Assembly: GCA_000824845.1 (NCBI GenBank)
Contig: CCNC01000091.1
Location: forward strand, 1-64,000
DNA: 64,000 nucleotides
Direction of reading: 5' to 3'
Origin: Mesorhizobium sp. ORS 3359
GTDB taxonomy: Bacteria; Pseudomonadota; Alphaproteobacteria; Rhizobiales; Rhizobiaceae
Below, piece by piece: positions 46,680 to 58,194 of the stretch. A program made the position numbers and the translations under genes. The notes under the pieces are model-generated. The model searched no databases. It saw only the letters and a program-made list of their open reading frames with translations, and was not told where the DNA came from. Numbering within the stretch: position 1 is the first letter of the stretch; each line of letters begins with the position of its first letter.

Positions 46680-48092
46680 TCAAACCCTGGTGCCGCCCAC
46701 CGTCATCTGGTTCATCCGCAGATGCGGCTGGCCGACGCCCACCGGCACGCCCTGTCCGGCCTTGCCGCACATGCCGATGCCGGTGTCGAGCTTCATGTCG
46801 TTGCCGACCATGCTGACGCGGTGCATGGCGTCCGGACCGTTGCCGATCAGCATCGCGCCCTTGATCGGCTGCGTCACCTTGCCGTTCTCGATCATATAGG
46901 CTTCGGTGCAGCCGAACACGAATTTGCCGGACGTGATGTCGACCTGGCCGCCGCCGAAGGAGACGGCGTAGATGCCGTTCTTGACCGATGCGATGATCTC
47001 TTCCGGCTGCATGTCGCCCGCGGTCATGTAGGTGTTGGTCATGCGCGGCATCGGCTGGTGCGCATAGCCCTCGCGCCTTCCGTTGCCCGTCGCCTTCATA
47101 CCCATCAGCCGGGCGTTCTGGCGGTCCTGCATATAGCCGACAAGCTTGCCGTCCTCGATCAGCACGTTGCGCGCCGAAGGCGTTCCTTCGTCGTCGACGG
47201 TGAGCGAGCCGCGCCGTTCGGGAATGGTGCCGTCGTCGACAACCGTGACGCCCTTCGCCGCCACCTGCTGCCCCATCAGGCCGGCGAAGGCAGATGTCTT
47301 CTTGCGGTTGAAATCGCCCTCGAGCCCGTGGCCGACCGCTTCGTGCAGCATCACGCCCGGCCAGCCGCTGGAGAGCACGATGTCGAACGTGCCGGCCGGC
47401 GCTGGAACCGCCTCGAGATTGACCAGCGCCTGCCGCAGCGCCTCGCCTGCCGCATGTTTCCAGCTTTCCTGGCTGACGAACTCGCCGAAGCTCTTGCGGC
47501 CGCCCATGCCGTAGGAGCCGCTCTCCTGCCGGTCGCCGCTGCCGACCACGACCGAGACGTTGATCCTGACCAGCGGGCGGATGTCGCGCACAATCTGGCC
47601 GTCGCCACGCACGATCTCGACATGCTGCCAGGATGCGGCCAGCGAGGCCGTCACCTGGCGCACGCGCGGATCCTTCGCGCGCAGCCAGCCGTCGATCTCC
47701 TGCAGCAGCTTGGCCTTGGCCTCGAAGGACGGCGAGGGAATGGGGTTCTCGTCGCCATAGAGGTGGCGGTTGGTACGGGCCGGCGCGCCGGCAAGCGTGC
47801 CGGAATAGCCGCCCTTGACCGCCGAGACGGCATCGGCGGCGCGCTTGAGCGAAGCTTCGGAAAGATCGCTCGAATGCGCATAGCCGCTGGCCTCGCCGGC
47901 CACGGCGCGCAGGCCGAACCCCTGATCGGTGTTGAAATTGGCCGTCTTCAGCCGGCCATTGTCGAACATCAGCGCCTCGCTCTCGCTGTATTCGAGGAAC
48001 AGCTCGCCGTCATCGGCGCCCTTGATGGTCTCGGTGACGATCTCCTTGACGCGATCATCGGAAATATCGAATTGGCCGATCAGGCTGTTCAT
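46680..48092 (-). CDS. tldD: Metalloprotease TldD
   Basis: A 470-aa zinc protease subunit. The metal motif is H250-E251-x3-H255 in MLHEAVGHGLEGD; DQGFGLRAVAG and the C-terminal GMCGKAGQGVPVGVGQP also match. TldD acts with PmbA/TldE in peptide trimming; that partner is not in the window. I start at ATG 48092 (MNSLIGQFDIS); a longer frame reaches 48293 but its N-terminus is low-complexity and unlike the family. Confidence 0.95.
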   Translation of the reverse strand: MNSLIGQFDISDDRVKEIVTETIKGADDGELFLEYSESEALMFDNGRLKTANFNTDQGFGLRAVAGEASGYAHSSDLSEASLKRAADAVSAVKGGYSGTLAGAPARTNRHLYGDENPIPSPSFEAKAKLLQEIDGWLRAKDPRVRQVTASLAASWQHVEIVRGDGQIVRDIRPLVRINVSVVVGSGDRQESGSYGMGGRKSFGEFVSQESWKHAAGEALRQALVNLEAVPAPAGTFDIVLSSGWPGVMLHEAVGHGLEGDFNRKKTSAFAGLMGQQVAAKGVTVVDDGTIPERRGSLTVDDEGTPSARNVLIEDGKLVGYMQDRQNARLMGMKATGNGRREGYAHQPMPRMTNTYMTAGDMQPEEIIASVKNGIYAVSFGGGQVDITSGKFVFGCTEAYMIENGKVTQPIKGAMLIGNGPDAMHRVSMVGNDMKLDTGIGMCGKAGQGVPVGVGQPHLRMNQMTVGGTRV

Positions 48093-48189
48093 GGCAAATC
48101 CATTCGTGGAAACAAATCTTGCACCGGATGTAGGCGCGAAGCTGCCGTCGCACAATCGCCAAGAGATGAAGTCGGCGATTGCGACGCCG

Positions 48190-48657
48190 TCACCTGCCGT
48201 TGACGAAGTCCTTGATGTTGCCGGCCATCGCGTTCCAGTTGGAGAACTGCTCCTCGAGATTGGCCCTGGTGATGCCGCCGGCGAAGCTGACATCCATCTT
48301 GAAATTCGAGCCGCCGCCCGAATAGGCCTTCACCCAGCGGTATTTCGCGTTCCAGGCATTGGCCTGGTCAGCGGTCAGCGGATCGGTGTAGCCGGTCGAG
48401 AACTGCAGCGACTTGCAATTCTCGTGGTCTTCGCAGCCGAAGAAATAGATCACGTATTTGACGCCCTCGACGCGGCCGGAAATCATCGGGTCGCCATTGT
48501 CGTCCTTGTCCATCCTGGCCGAGCCGAAGCCCTTGGCGATATCGAGAACCGTCGCAGGGTCCGGCGTCTGGAGGATTTCGGCATCCTTGGCCCGGACTGC
48601 CGAGGCCGCGCAGGCAAGCGCCAGACCTGCAATGGAAATGGACAACGTCGCGCGCAT
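48190..48657 (-). CDS. YbjN-domain secreted protein
   Basis: A 155-aa protein with a signal peptide (MRATLSISIAGLALACAASAVRA). The mature domain resembles YbjN/PF10722 proteins (GVKYVIYFFGCEDHENCKSLQFSTGY and the later WNAKYRWVKAY), with two Cys that could pair. AGGAGG five bases before ATG 48657 is an ideal site. Function is unknown. Confidence 0.8.
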   Translation of the reverse strand: MRATLSISIAGLALACAASAVRAKDAEILQTPDPATVLDIAKGFGSARMDKDDNGDPMISGRVEGVKYVIYFFGCEDHENCKSLQFSTGYTDPLTADQANAWNAKYRWVKAYSGGGSNFKMDVSFAGGITRANLEEQFSNWNAMAGNIKDFVNGR

Positions 48658-48740
48658 CACGCCTCCTGACGCCCTCCTGGCCGTAAAGCACATCACCGCA
48701 CCTCGGCATGAGGGACGGCCGCTGCACATGGACGGCAAGA

Positions 48741-49280
48741 TCAAGGTAGGGCAGCGAAGCCTTCCGCAAAGCCCTTGAGGTCGACGGGAATGCCGATGCC
48801 CTCTTCCGGCGTCTGGAAGACGATGAAGGTGGCCGAGGTGCCGCTCTTCAGCGTGTCGAGCAGCGGCTTTTCAAGGATCACCTCGGCATAGCAGCCGTCC
48901 TGAAAGCAGCGCACGAAATAGGCGCGGCCGATATCCTTGCCGTCGACATTGAGACCGAGGCCGTTGGGCAGGAGAACGCCGAGCGGCGCCAGCACGCGCA
49001 GGATCTCGGCCTTGTTGTCGGCGGTGCGCAGCACCACGACCGAAAGGCCCATTTCAGGACGATCCTCGGCGACGACATTCTGCATCATCACGCATTGCTC
49101 GGATGTCGCTCCCGCCGGCGTATCGCAGATGATCGACCATGCGCCATGCGTCGACTTCACCGTGCCGCTGGGCGGCGTGGCGTTGTTCGGCGCGGCGCTG
49201 GCGCCGACGGCTATGCCGACGCCGAGCAAGGCGACGGCAAGAACGACCTTCGCCAAGGTTCTCGAAAGCCAGGAAGTCAT
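48741..49280 (-). CDS. Invasion-associated locus B (IalB) family protein
   Basis: A 179-aa periplasmic protein with a signal peptide (ending GASA near residue 29). The IalB domain has the pattern GAWSIICDTPAGATSEQCVMMQN and a second Cys pair in VRCFQDGCYAEV. In Bartonella IalB is linked to erythrocyte entry; in free-living rhizobia the role is unknown. GGAG upstream supports ATG 49280. It is divergent from coxB. Confidence 0.87.
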   Translation of the reverse strand: MTSWLSRTLAKVVLAVALLGVGIAVGASAAPNNATPPSGTVKSTHGAWSIICDTPAGATSEQCVMMQNVVAEDRPEMGLSVVVLRTADNKAEILRVLAPLGVLLPNGLGLNVDGKDIGRAYFVRCFQDGCYAEVILEKPLLDTLKSGTSATFIVFQTPEEGIGIPVDLKGFAEGFAALP

Positions 49281-49607
49281 GACGGCTCCATTGCGAATCA
49301 CGGCACTTTAAGCTGCGCCCGGGCCAAGTAAAGGACGAGACCGTCGCCGGTGCGCCCCGATACCGGCAATTGCGTGCTTTTCCAAAGCAAATTCGCCCGA
49401 ATTGGGGCCGCCCGACATATAGCATGGCGAGCGCCGAACACGGCCTTCGGGCTGCGCGCAAAAATGCCGCACGGTTTCCTCCGCTCCTTTCTTGCGGAGG
49501 GAAATAGAGTATGGTTTGAACCACCCAGGGACAGACCGGGATTCCCAATCCCGGCATCGTTCGTTATTGGTGCGACAAGATCGCGGGAAGTGGGAGACGA
49601 GAGGGCG
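49281..49607. other. Gene-free region between ialB-like gene and coxB
   Basis: 327 bp carrying both divergent promoters. I see no protein frame that looks real. One 7-bp stem-loop (cctccgc at 49478-49484 pairing with gcggagg at 49494-49500) lies about 110 bp before coxB, and next to it TGGTTTGAACCA (49512-49523), a short symmetric site. I cannot place the -35 and -10 boxes with confidence. Confidence 0.5.
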
Positions 49608-50489
49608 ATGAGGAAATTCCTGGCAAGCGCTAAATTCTTGGCAGGTACGGCAGCTTCGGCCGTGCTCTTCTCCGGCGCGGCCCGTGCCGACCAGCCGCGG
49701 GAATGGGAGGTGACCTTCCAGGCTCCGGCCACCGATATGATGCGGCAGATCGAGCGGTTCGGGAACTACACGATGTGGTTCATCGTCCCGATCACCGTTC
49801 TGGTGCTGGTGCTCTTGCTGGTCTGTATCGTCAAATTCCGCGCCAGCGCCAATCCGGTGCCGTCAAAGACCAGCCACAACACGCTGATCGAGGTGATCTG
49901 GACGGTCGGGCCGGTGATCGTGCTCTTGCTCATCGCCATTCCCTCCTTCCAGCTGCTCACCGCGCAATACACACCGCCGGAAGAAGCCAAGCTCACCGTG
50001 AAGGCGACCGGCAACCAGTGGAACTGGGATTACGAGTACCAGGTCGACAAGACCTTCTCCTTCAACTCGGCGGTTCTGCAGGATGGCGACCGCGCCAGGG
50101 CCGGCAAGGAGGATCGCGCCCTCTATCCGCGCCTGCTCGCGGTCGACAACGAGCTGGTTGTCCCGGTCAACACCACGACCCGCGTGCTGATCACCGCGAC
50201 CGACGTCATCCACTCCTTCGCCGTGCCGTCCTTCGGCATCAAGATGGACGCCGTTCCAGGCCGCACCAACGAGACCTGGTTCAAGGCGGAGAAGGAGGGC
50301 CTCTATTACGGCCAGTGCTCGCAGCTCTGCGGCAAGGACCACGCTTTCATGCCGATCGCGGTTCGCGTCGTTTCCGATGCGCAGTTCAAGACCTGGCTGG
50401 AGACGGCCAAGACCGACGTGCCCGCCGCCAACAAGGCGCTGATGGCCGAGATCGATGGTACCAACAAGGTAGCGGCCGCCGGCAACTGA
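49608..50489 (+). CDS. coxB: Cytochrome c oxidase subunit II
   Basis: A 293-aa subunit that carries the CuA centre and accepts electrons from cytochrome c. It has a signal peptide (1-27), two membrane helices (about 54-76 and 95-117) and a periplasmic cupredoxin domain. CuA ligands are H202, C237, C241, H245 and M248 (CSQLCGKDHAFM). GAGAGG precedes ATG 49608; the frame extends upstream without a plausible start. First gene of the oxidase operon. Confidence 0.97.
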   Translation: MRKFLASAKFLAGTAASAVLFSGAARADQPREWEVTFQAPATDMMRQIERFGNYTMWFIVPITVLVLVLLLVCIVKFRASANPVPSKTSHNTLIEVIWTVGPVIVLLLIAIPSFQLLTAQYTPPEEAKLTVKATGNQWNWDYEYQVDKTFSFNSAVLQDGDRARAGKEDRALYPRLLAVDNELVVPVNTTTRVLITATDVIHSFAVPSFGIKMDAVPGRTNETWFKAEKEGLYYGQCSQLCGKDHAFMPIAVRVVSDAQFKTWLETAKTDVPAANKALMAEIDGTNKVAAAGN

Positions 50490-50512
50490 TGCCGCGGGTT
50501 AGCAAGATTTAG

Positions 50513-52177
<1,665 letters not shown>

Positions 52178-52192
52178 GGCAGCCCTATCACG

Positions 52193-52216
52193 AGACCGCC
52201 GGACAGCCGGCGGTCT
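52193..52216 (+). promoter_or_regulatory. Stem-loop between coxA and ctaB
   Basis: A perfect 10-bp stem agaccgccgg / ccggcggtct with a 4-base loop, 15 bp past the coxA stop, followed by only two T. It probably reduces read-through or stabilises the coxBA message, so that assembly factors are made in smaller amount than subunits. Confidence 0.65.
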
Positions 52217-52247
52217 TGGCCAACGGAATAATGGACTTTAAGTACGC

Positions 52248-53192
52248 ATGGCCCTTGCCGACCACAGATTGATGAAGGACGCGGGCTTTCGCATATCGGA
52301 AGCGACTGCGGGCGATTACTTCGCCCTGCTGAAGCCGCGCGTCATGTCGCTGGTCGTCTTCACCGCCTTTGTCGGCCTTGTCGCCGCGCCCGTGGCCATT
52401 AATCCGCTGATCGCGATGGTCGCCATCCTGGCAATCGCCATAGGCGCCGGCGCCTCCGGCGCGCTCAACATGTGGTACGACGCCGATATCGATGCGGTGA
52501 TGACCAGGACGGCATCCCGTCCGGTGCCGGCGGGCCGCGTCACGCCAGGCGAGGCGTTGACCTTCGGCCTGGTCCTGTCGGTGCTGTCGGTGATGACGCT
52601 CGGCGTGCTGGTCAACTGGCTGTCGGCATCGCTGCTCGCCTTCACCATCTTCTTCTACGCCGTCATCTACACGATGTGGCTGAAGCGCTGGACGCCGCAG
52701 AACATCGTCATCGGTGGCGCCGCAGGCGCCTTCCCGCCGGTGATCGGCTGGGCCGCAGTGACCGGCTCGGTCAGCCTCGAAAGCGTTATCCTGTTCCTGA
52801 TCATCTTCCTGTGGACGCCGCCGCATTTCTGGGCGCTGGCGCTGTTCAAGTCCGATGACTACGCCCGCGCCGGCATCCCGATGATGCCGAATGTGGCCGG
52901 CCAGGCCTCGACTCGCCGGCAGATCTTTGCCTATGCCTTGATCCTGGCGCCGATCGGCGTGCTGCCCTGGGCGCTCGGCTATACCACCGCCGGCTACGGC
53001 GTGGTTTCCGCGGTGCTGGGCCTAGGCTTCGTCTGGTATGCCTGGAAGGTGCTTGGCATGGCCGACGGCGATCGCGCGATGAAACCGGCCAAGGCGCTTT
53101 TCGGCTATTCGCTGCTCTATCTCTTCGCCATTTTCGCCGCCTATCTCGTGGACTGCGTGGTCGGGCGCGCCCTCATGATGGGGGGGATATGA
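52248..53192 (+). CDS. ctaB: Protoheme IX farnesyltransferase
   Basis: A 314-aa UbiA-superfamily membrane enzyme that adds a farnesyl chain to haem B to make haem O for the oxidase. The diphosphate motif is in [23 protein letters not shown] near residues 77-99; about eight to nine hydrophobic segments follow. The ribosome-binding site is poor; a second in-frame ATG is eight codons on. It overlaps coxF by ATGA. Confidence 0.96.
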   Translation: MALADHRLMKDAGFRISEATAGDYFALLKPRVMSLVVFTAFVGLVAAPVAINPLIAMVAILAIAIGAGASGALNMWYDADIDAVMTRTASRPVPAGRVTPGEALTFGLVLSVLSVMTLGVLVNWLSASLLAFTIFFYAVIYTMWLKRWTPQNIVIGGAAGAFPPVIGWAAVTGSVSLESVILFLIIFLWTPPHFWALALFKSDDYARAGIPMMPNVAGQASTRRQIFAYALILAPIGVLPWALGYTTAGYGVVSAVLGLGFVWYAWKVLGMADGDRAMKPAKALFGYSLLYLFAIFAAYLVDCVVGRALMMGGI

Positions 53193-53380
53193 TCGTGGCC
53201 GACAAGAAGCTTGAAGTGGTCACGCTCACCGAGCGCCAGCTGAAGGCGCGCCGCAATCGTTCCGCGGCCATCGGCCTGGCGCTGGCCGCTTTGGTCATCG
53301 TCTTCTACGTCGTCACAATCGTGCGTTTCGGCCACCATGGCGCCAGCCTCATCGGCTCGGGTCTGTTTGGAGGCGGCTGA
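53189..53380 (+). CDS. coxF: CoxF-like small membrane protein of the oxidase operon
   Basis: A 63-aa protein: a charged N-terminus ([12 protein letters not shown]) and one transmembrane segment (about residues 27-47), then a short Gly-rich tail. It sits where small CoxF proteins are found, between ctaB and ctaG, overlapping both (ATGA and TGATG). Its exact role in oxidase assembly is not defined. Confidence 0.85.
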   Translation: MIVADKKLEVVTLTERQLKARRNRSAAIGLALAALVIVFYVVTIVRFGHHGASLIGSGLFGGG

Positions 53381-54006
53381 TGAGCGGCGACGTGAGCAAG
53401 CCCCGCAAGGTGAACAACGGCATCGTCGCCGCCGTCTGTCTCGCCTTCTTCACCGGCATGGTCGGCATGGCGTACGCGGCGGTGCCGCTCTACAAGATGT
53501 TCTGCCAGGTCACGGGCTATGGCGGCACCACGCAGCGCGCCGAGAAGCAGTATGCCGGCCGTGTGCTCGACCGTGACATCACCATCCGCTTCGATGCCAA
53601 CACCAACGGCATTCCGTGGCAGTTCGAGCCCGTCGCCCGCTCGGTGACGATCAAGATCGGCGAGACGACGCAGGCGCATTACAGCGCCACCAACAAGTTC
53701 GACCGTCCTATCACCGGCCGCGCCTCGTTCAACGTGCAGCCGGAAATGGCCGGCGCCTATTTCAACAAGGTGGAGTGCTTCTGCTTCACCGACACGACGC
53801 TGAAGCCCGGCGAGACGCTGGACATGCCGGTCGTGTTCTATGTCGATCCAGACATCGTCAACGTGCCGGAACTCAAGGACCTGAAGACGATCACCTTGTC
53901 CTACACGATGTTCCCGGTCGAAAAGAAACAACCGGTCGCCTCGTCGGCGCCGGCCGCTGGCAGCAGCAAAAAAGTTCCAGATTCCGAAGCAAGCCTCGGG
54001 GGTTGA
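53380..54006 (+). CDS. ctaG: Cytochrome c oxidase assembly protein CtaG (Cox11)
   Basis: A 208-aa copper chaperone that delivers copper to CuB of subunit I. It has one N-terminal membrane helix (about 15-36) and a periplasmic beta domain with the copper motif C-F-C-F in VECFCFTDTTL; the further conserved KMFCQVTGYGGTT is present. Translationally coupled to coxF. Only 1 bp separates it from ctaE. Confidence 0.96.
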   Translation: MSGDVSKPRKVNNGIVAAVCLAFFTGMVGMAYAAVPLYKMFCQVTGYGGTTQRAEKQYAGRVLDRDITIRFDANTNGIPWQFEPVARSVTIKIGETTQAHYSATNKFDRPITGRASFNVQPEMAGAYFNKVECFCFTDTTLKPGETLDMPVVFYVDPDIVNVPELKDLKTITLSYTMFPVEKKQPVASSAPAAGSSKKVPDSEASLGG

Positions 54007-54007
54007 T

Positions 54008-54889
54008 ATGGCAGACGCGCACGCAAAACCACACCACGACTACCATCTCGTCAACCCGAGCCCCTGGCCCTTCCTGGGTTCGGTCGGCGCGCTGGTCACC
54101 GCCATCGGCGGCGTCTGCCTGATGCAGTATCTGAAGGGCGGCAACTTCCCGGTCTTCGGCCACAACATCGCCAATCCGTGGCTGTTCTTCATCGGCATGA
54201 TCATCGTGCTCTACACGATGTTCGCCTGGTGGTCGGACACCATCAAGGAAGCGCATGAGGGCTACCACACGCGCGTCGTGTCGCTGCATCTCCGCTACGG
54301 CATGATCATGTTCATCGCCTCCGAGGTGATGTTCTTCGTCGCCTGGTTCTGGGCCTTCTTCGACGCCAGTCTCTTCCCCGGCGAGGCTAATCAATATGCC
54401 CGCACCGCCTTCACCGGCGGCGTTTGGCCGCCGAAGGGCATGGAAGTCCTCGACCCCTTCCACCTGCCGCTTTACAACACCATCATCCTGCTCCTGTCGG
54501 GCACGACGGTGACCTGGGCGCACCACGCGCTGCTGCATGGTGACCGCAAGGGCCTGGTCAACGGTCTGGTGCTGACCGTCGGCCTCGGCATGCTGTTCAC
54601 CATGGTCCAGGCCTACGAGTACATGCACGCGCCCTTCGCGTTCAAGGAATCGATCTATGGCGCCACCTTCTTCATGGCGACCGGCTTCCACGGCTTCCAT
54701 GTCATCATCGGCACCATCTTCTTGGCTGTCTGTCTGGTGCGCGCCATGCGCGGCGACTTCACGCCGAAGCAGCATTTCGGCTTCGAGGCGGCCGCCTGGT
54801 ATTGGCACTTCGTCGACGTGGTCTGGCTGTTCCTGTTCAGCGCGATCTATGTCTGGGCGTCGAACGGCGCGCTGATCGAAGGCCACTGA
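54008..54889 (+). CDS. ctaE: Cytochrome c oxidase subunit III
   Basis: A 293-aa, seven-helix subunit. HDYHLVNPSPWPFLGS at the N-terminus, WAFFDASLFPGEA and the later ATGFHGFHVIIGTIFLAVC and FEAAAWYWHFVDVVWLFLF are standard. It stabilises the core oxidase. It is followed by a copy of the GCAATTCC palindrome. Confidence 0.97.
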   Translation: MADAHAKPHHDYHLVNPSPWPFLGSVGALVTAIGGVCLMQYLKGGNFPVFGHNIANPWLFFIGMIIVLYTMFAWWSDTIKEAHEGYHTRVVSLHLRYGMIMFIASEVMFFVAWFWAFFDASLFPGEANQYARTAFTGGVWPPKGMEVLDPFHLPLYNTIILLLSGTTVTWAHHALLHGDRKGLVNGLVLTVGLGMLFTMVQAYEYMHAPFAFKESIYGATFFMATGFHGFHVIIGTIFLAVCLVRAMRGDFTPKQHFGFEAAAWYWHFVDVVWLFLFSAIYVWASNGALIEGH

Positions 54890-54895
54890 TAGAGG

Positions 54896-54935
54896 GCAAT
54901 TCAGGGAAAAGCGCGTAGCGGTTTTCTGGAATTGC
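54896..54935. repeat. GCAATTCC dispersed palindrome, copy 3
   Basis: A 40-bp diverged copy: arms gcaattcagg and (ct)ggaattgc with inner gaaaa / ttttc. It splits the oxidase operon between ctaE and DUF983, where it may act as a partial terminator. Confidence 0.8.
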
Positions 54936-55005
54936 TTGGAGCGACGGGCGGCCGCGGCGACGTGGCCGCCTTATCTTTTCAAGCGAAAGGGTCTACGGTG
55001 CCGGT

Positions 55006-55392
55006 ATGAGCGAAGACAAGGCGATCTGGCCCCCCATCGACCCGATCTCGGCGGGCCTGCATGGCCGCTGCCCGCGCTGCGGCGAGGGCAAGCTGTTCTC
55101 GGGTTTCCTCACCGTCGGCAAGCGCTGCTACAATTGCGGGCTCGACTATTCCTTCGCCGACGCCGGCGATGGGCCGGCGGTGTTCGTCATTTTGATCATC
55201 GGCTTCCTCGTCGTCGGCCTCGCATTGTGGATGGAGGTGACGCTCAGCCCGCCGCTCTGGCTGCACTTTATCTTATGGATACCGCTGGCGCTGGTGCTCT
55301 GCCTGACGGCGCTGCGCCTGATCAAAGGCGTGCTGATCACCTTGCAGTACTCGAAGAAAGCCTCCGAGGGCAGGCTGGAATCCCCGGAATGA
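55006..55392 (+). CDS. DUF983 family protein
   Basis: A 128-aa protein with a zinc-ribbon-like pair of CxxC motifs (GRCPRCGEGKLF and KRCYNCGLDY) and two transmembrane segments (about 58-78 and 85-108). DUF983 genes are typically found in oxidase operons of alphaproteobacteria and probably aid assembly, but the role is unproven. Overlaps the SURF1 gene by ATGA. Confidence 0.9.
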   Translation: MSEDKAIWPPIDPISAGLHGRCPRCGEGKLFSGFLTVGKRCYNCGLDYSFADAGDGPAVFVILIIGFLVVGLALWMEVTLSPPLWLHFILWIPLALVLCLTALRLIKGVLITLQYSKKASEGRLESPE

Positions 55393-56144
55393 CCGAGGCG
55401 ACCGGTTTGGCGACCGGCCGTTCGCGGCCGCGTTCGGCGTTGCTCATCGGCCTCGGCCTTGTCCTGTTCGCCATCCTGATCGGGCTCGGCACCTGGCAGG
55501 TCCAACGCCTGCACTGGAAGGAAGACCTGCTCGCGACCATCGACAAGCGTACCCATTCCGCTCCGTTGCCGCTGGCGGACGTCGAGAGAGAGTTCGCCGC
55601 TTCCCACGATGTCGATTATACCCCGGTGACGGTGACGGGCACTTTCCTGCACCAGGGCGAGCGGCATTTCTTTTCGACCTGGCAAGGCGACAGCGGCTTC
55701 AACGTCTACACGCCCCTGCAGCTCGAGGACGGCCGCTTCGTGCTCGTCAACCGCGGCTTCGTTCCCTACGACCTCAAGGATCCGGCCAGGCGCCGACAGG
55801 GCGAAATTGCCGGCAAGGTGACGGTGACTGGACTTGCGCGCAACCCTCTGCCCAGCAAGCCGTCGATGATGCTTCCCGACAATGATGTCGCCAAGAACAT
55901 CTTCTACTGGAAGGACCGCGATGTCATGGCGGCCACCGCCGGCCTGCCGGCGGAGCTCGTGCTGGTGCCGTTCTTCATCGACGCCGACAAGACGCCGAAT
56001 CCCGGCGGCCTGCCGGTCGGAGGCGTCACCATCATCGACCTGCCCAACAATCACCTGCAATATGCGGTCACCTGGTATGGGCTGGCCGCTGCCCTTGCGG
56101 CCGTGCTGATCCTGAGGCTGCGCCGCCCGGCGAAGGAAGCGTGA
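55389..56144 (+). CDS. SURF1 family oxidase assembly protein
   Basis: A 251-aa protein with membrane helices at both ends (about 18-38 and 225-242) and a periplasmic domain between. LGTWQVQRLHWKEDLL, GFVPYDLKDPARR and the final NNHLQYAVTWYGLAAAL are the family signatures. It helps place haem a in subunit I. The true start is ATG 55389 within ATGA; upstream extension is out of frame with DUF983. Confidence 0.95.
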   Translation: MTEATGLATGRSRPRSALLIGLGLVLFAILIGLGTWQVQRLHWKEDLLATIDKRTHSAPLPLADVEREFAASHDVDYTPVTVTGTFLHQGERHFFSTWQGDSGFNVYTPLQLEDGRFVLVNRGFVPYDLKDPARRRQGEIAGKVTVTGLARNPLPSKPSMMLPDNDVAKNIFYWKDRDVMAATAGLPAELVLVPFFIDADKTPNPGGLPVGGVTIIDLPNNHLQYAVTWYGLAAALAAVLILRLRRPAKEA

Positions 56145-56220
56145 ACCCCCACGCTCTTGACAGGGCAGGGCTGCGCACCTCATTTCGCGTCCAGCGCTAC
56201 GACTTAACCGGCCAGAATTC

Positions 56221-57225
56221 ATGATTGAGAAAAAGCCACCGCTCACGATCAGGCTCTGCCAGCCGCGCGGCTTCTGCGCCGGCGTCGACCGCGCCATCCA
56301 GATTGTCGTGCTGGCGCTGAAGAAATACGGCGCGCCGGTCTATGTCCGCCACGAGATCGTGCACAACCGCTACGTCGTCGAAGGGCTGCAGAGCCTCGGC
56401 GCCGTCTTCATCGAGGAACTGTCGGAGATCCCACCAGAGCATCGCCAGTCGCCGGTGGTCTTTTCCGCGCATGGCGTGCCGAAATCGGTGCCGGCCGATG
56501 CCGAGGCGCGCAATCTTTTTTACCTCGACGCCACCTGCCCGCTCGTCTCCAAGGTGCACAAGCAAGCGATGCGCCACCAGCGGCTCGGTCGCCATGTGCT
56601 TCTGATCGGCCACGCCGGGCACCCGGAGGTGATCGGCACGATGGGCCAGTTGCCGGAAGGCGCCGTGACGCTGATCGAGACCGAGGCCGACGCCGCGCGC
56701 TTCGTGCCCGTCGACGCCTCGGCGCTGGGCTTCGTCACCCAGACGACCTTGTCGGTCGAGGACACCGCCGGCATCATCCGGGCTCTGCAGGAGCGGTTTC
56801 CCGAACTGCACGCGGCCGCGGCCGAATCGATCTGCTATGCCACCACCAACCGCCAGGAAGCGGTGAAGGAGACGGCCGCCGGCGCCGATCTTTTCCTCAT
56901 CGTCGGCGCGCCCAATTCGTCCAATTCGCGTCGTCTTGTCGAAGTGGCGGAGCGCGCCGGCGCCACCATGTCGCTTCTCGTGCAGCGCGCCGCCGAGATT
57001 CCATGGGATGAGATCGCCGGGATCAGGACACTTGGCCTGTCGGCCGGCGCCTCGGCGCCGGAGATCATCGTCGACGAGATCATCGACGCGTTCCGGCAGC
57101 GCTTCGACGTCACCATCGACCTGGCGATAACGGCCACGGAAACGGAGGATTTTCCGGTGATGCGGGTGCTGCGCGATGTCGAACTGACGGCGGCCGATAT
57201 GGCCTTCGTCAATGGAGCGGCGTGA
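56221..57225 (+). CDS. ispH: 4-hydroxy-3-methylbut-2-enyl diphosphate reductase
   Basis: Last step of the non-mevalonate pathway, giving isopentenyl and dimethylallyl diphosphate. At 334 aa it is full length. The Fe-S cysteines are C19 (GFCAGV), C106 (ATCPLV) and C205 (CYATTN); HGVPKSV and the [10 protein letters not shown] tract are also seen. It is 76 bp after SURF1 and 6 bp before thrB. Confidence 0.97.
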   Translation: MIEKKPPLTIRLCQPRGFCAGVDRAIQIVVLALKKYGAPVYVRHEIVHNRYVVEGLQSLGAVFIEELSEIPPEHRQSPVVFSAHGVPKSVPADAEARNLFYLDATCPLVSKVHKQAMRHQRLGRHVLLIGHAGHPEVIGTMGQLPEGAVTLIETEADAARFVPVDASALGFVTQTTLSVEDTAGIIRALQERFPELHAAAAESICYATTNRQEAVKETAAGADLFLIVGAPNSSNSRRLVEVAERAGATMSLLVQRAAEIPWDEIAGIRTLGLSAGASAPEIIVDEIIDAFRQRFDVTIDLAITATETEDFPVMRVLRDVELTAADMAFVNGAA

Positions 57226-57231
57226 AACAGG

Positions 57232-58194
57232 ATGGCCGTCTACACCGACGTCAACGAAGGCGAACTGACCGCATTCCTCAAAGCCTATCCGGTGGGGGAA
57301 TTGCTCTCCTACAAGGGCATCGCCGAGGGCACCGAGAATTCCAATTTCCTGGTCCACGCCTCGACCGGCTCCTACATCCTGACGCTCTATGAGAAGCGCG
57401 TCGACAAGGCCGACCTGCCGTTCTTTCTCGGCCTGATGGGTCACCTCGCCAGGAAGGGCATTTCCTGCCCGCTGCCGGTCACGGCGCATGACGGCACCGT
57501 CATCGGCACGCTCGCCGGCCGTCCGGCCGTCATCATCACCTTCCTCGAAGGCCTGTCGCTCAGGCGCCCGACCGCCGCGCATTGCGCGGAAGTGGGCAAG
57601 GCGCTCGCCAGCCTCCATATTGCCGGCCAGGATTTTCAGATGAGAAGGCCGAACGCGCTGGCGATCGACGGCTGGCGCAAGCTCTGGGCGGCCTCGCGCG
57701 GCCGCGCCGACGAGGTCGAGCCGGGCTTGGCGGCCGAGGTCGATGCCGATTTCGCCGATTTCGAGTGCAACTGGCCGACCGGCCTGCCGCAAGGCATCAT
57801 CCACGCCGACCTGTTCCCGGACAATGTCTTCTTCCTCGGCGAGAAGCTGTCCGGGCTGATCGACTTCTATTTCGCCTGCGACGATCTCTACGCCTACGAC
57901 GTCGCCACCTGCCTCAACGCCTGGTGCTTCGAGAAGGATTTTTCCTTCAACCTGACCAAGGGGACGGCGCTGCTCGCCGGCTATCAGTCGGTGCGGCCGC
58001 TTGGAAACGACGAGAAGGCGGCCATGCCGATGCTGGCGCGCGGCTCGGCGCTGCGCTTCATGCTGACCCGCCTCTATGACTGGCTGACCATCCCGGATGG
58101 CGGACTGGTGATGAAGCGCGACCCGACCGAATATATCCGCCGCATGCGCTTCCACCGCGCGATCAGGTCGCCATCCGAATACGGGCTGACATGA
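57232..58194 (+). CDS. thrB: Homoserine kinase, aminoglycoside-phosphotransferase type
   Basis: Phosphorylates homoserine in threonine synthesis. It is 320 aa and belongs to the kinase family related to choline/aminoglycoside kinases, not the GHMP type of enteric bacteria. The catalytic loop is [14 protein letters not shown], and [17 protein letters not shown] holds the metal Asp. The N-terminal [15 protein letters not shown] is typical of the alphaproteobacterial form. It overlaps rnhA by ATGA. Confidence 0.95.
   Translation: MAVYTDVNEGELTAFLKAYPVGELLSYKGIAEGTENSNFLVHASTGSYILTLYEKRVDKADLPFFLGLMGHLARKGISCPLPVTAHDGTVIGTLAGRPAVIITFLEGLSLRRPTAAHCAEVGKALASLHIAGQDFQMRRPNALAIDGWRKLWAASRGRADEVEPGLAAEVDADFADFECNWPTGLPQGIIHADLFPDNVFFLGEKLSGLIDFYFACDDLYAYDVATCLNAWCFEKDFSFNLTKGTALLAGYQSVRPLGNDEKAAMPMLARGSALRFMLTRLYDWLTIPDGGLVMKRDPTEYIRRMRFHRAIRSPSEYGLT

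Noticed and set aside
54936..56144. A long frame that would fuse a new N-terminus to SURF1
   Set aside because: Its first 150 residues read DUF983 DNA out of frame; DUF983 has clear CxxC motifs and overlaps the true SURF1 start by ATGA.
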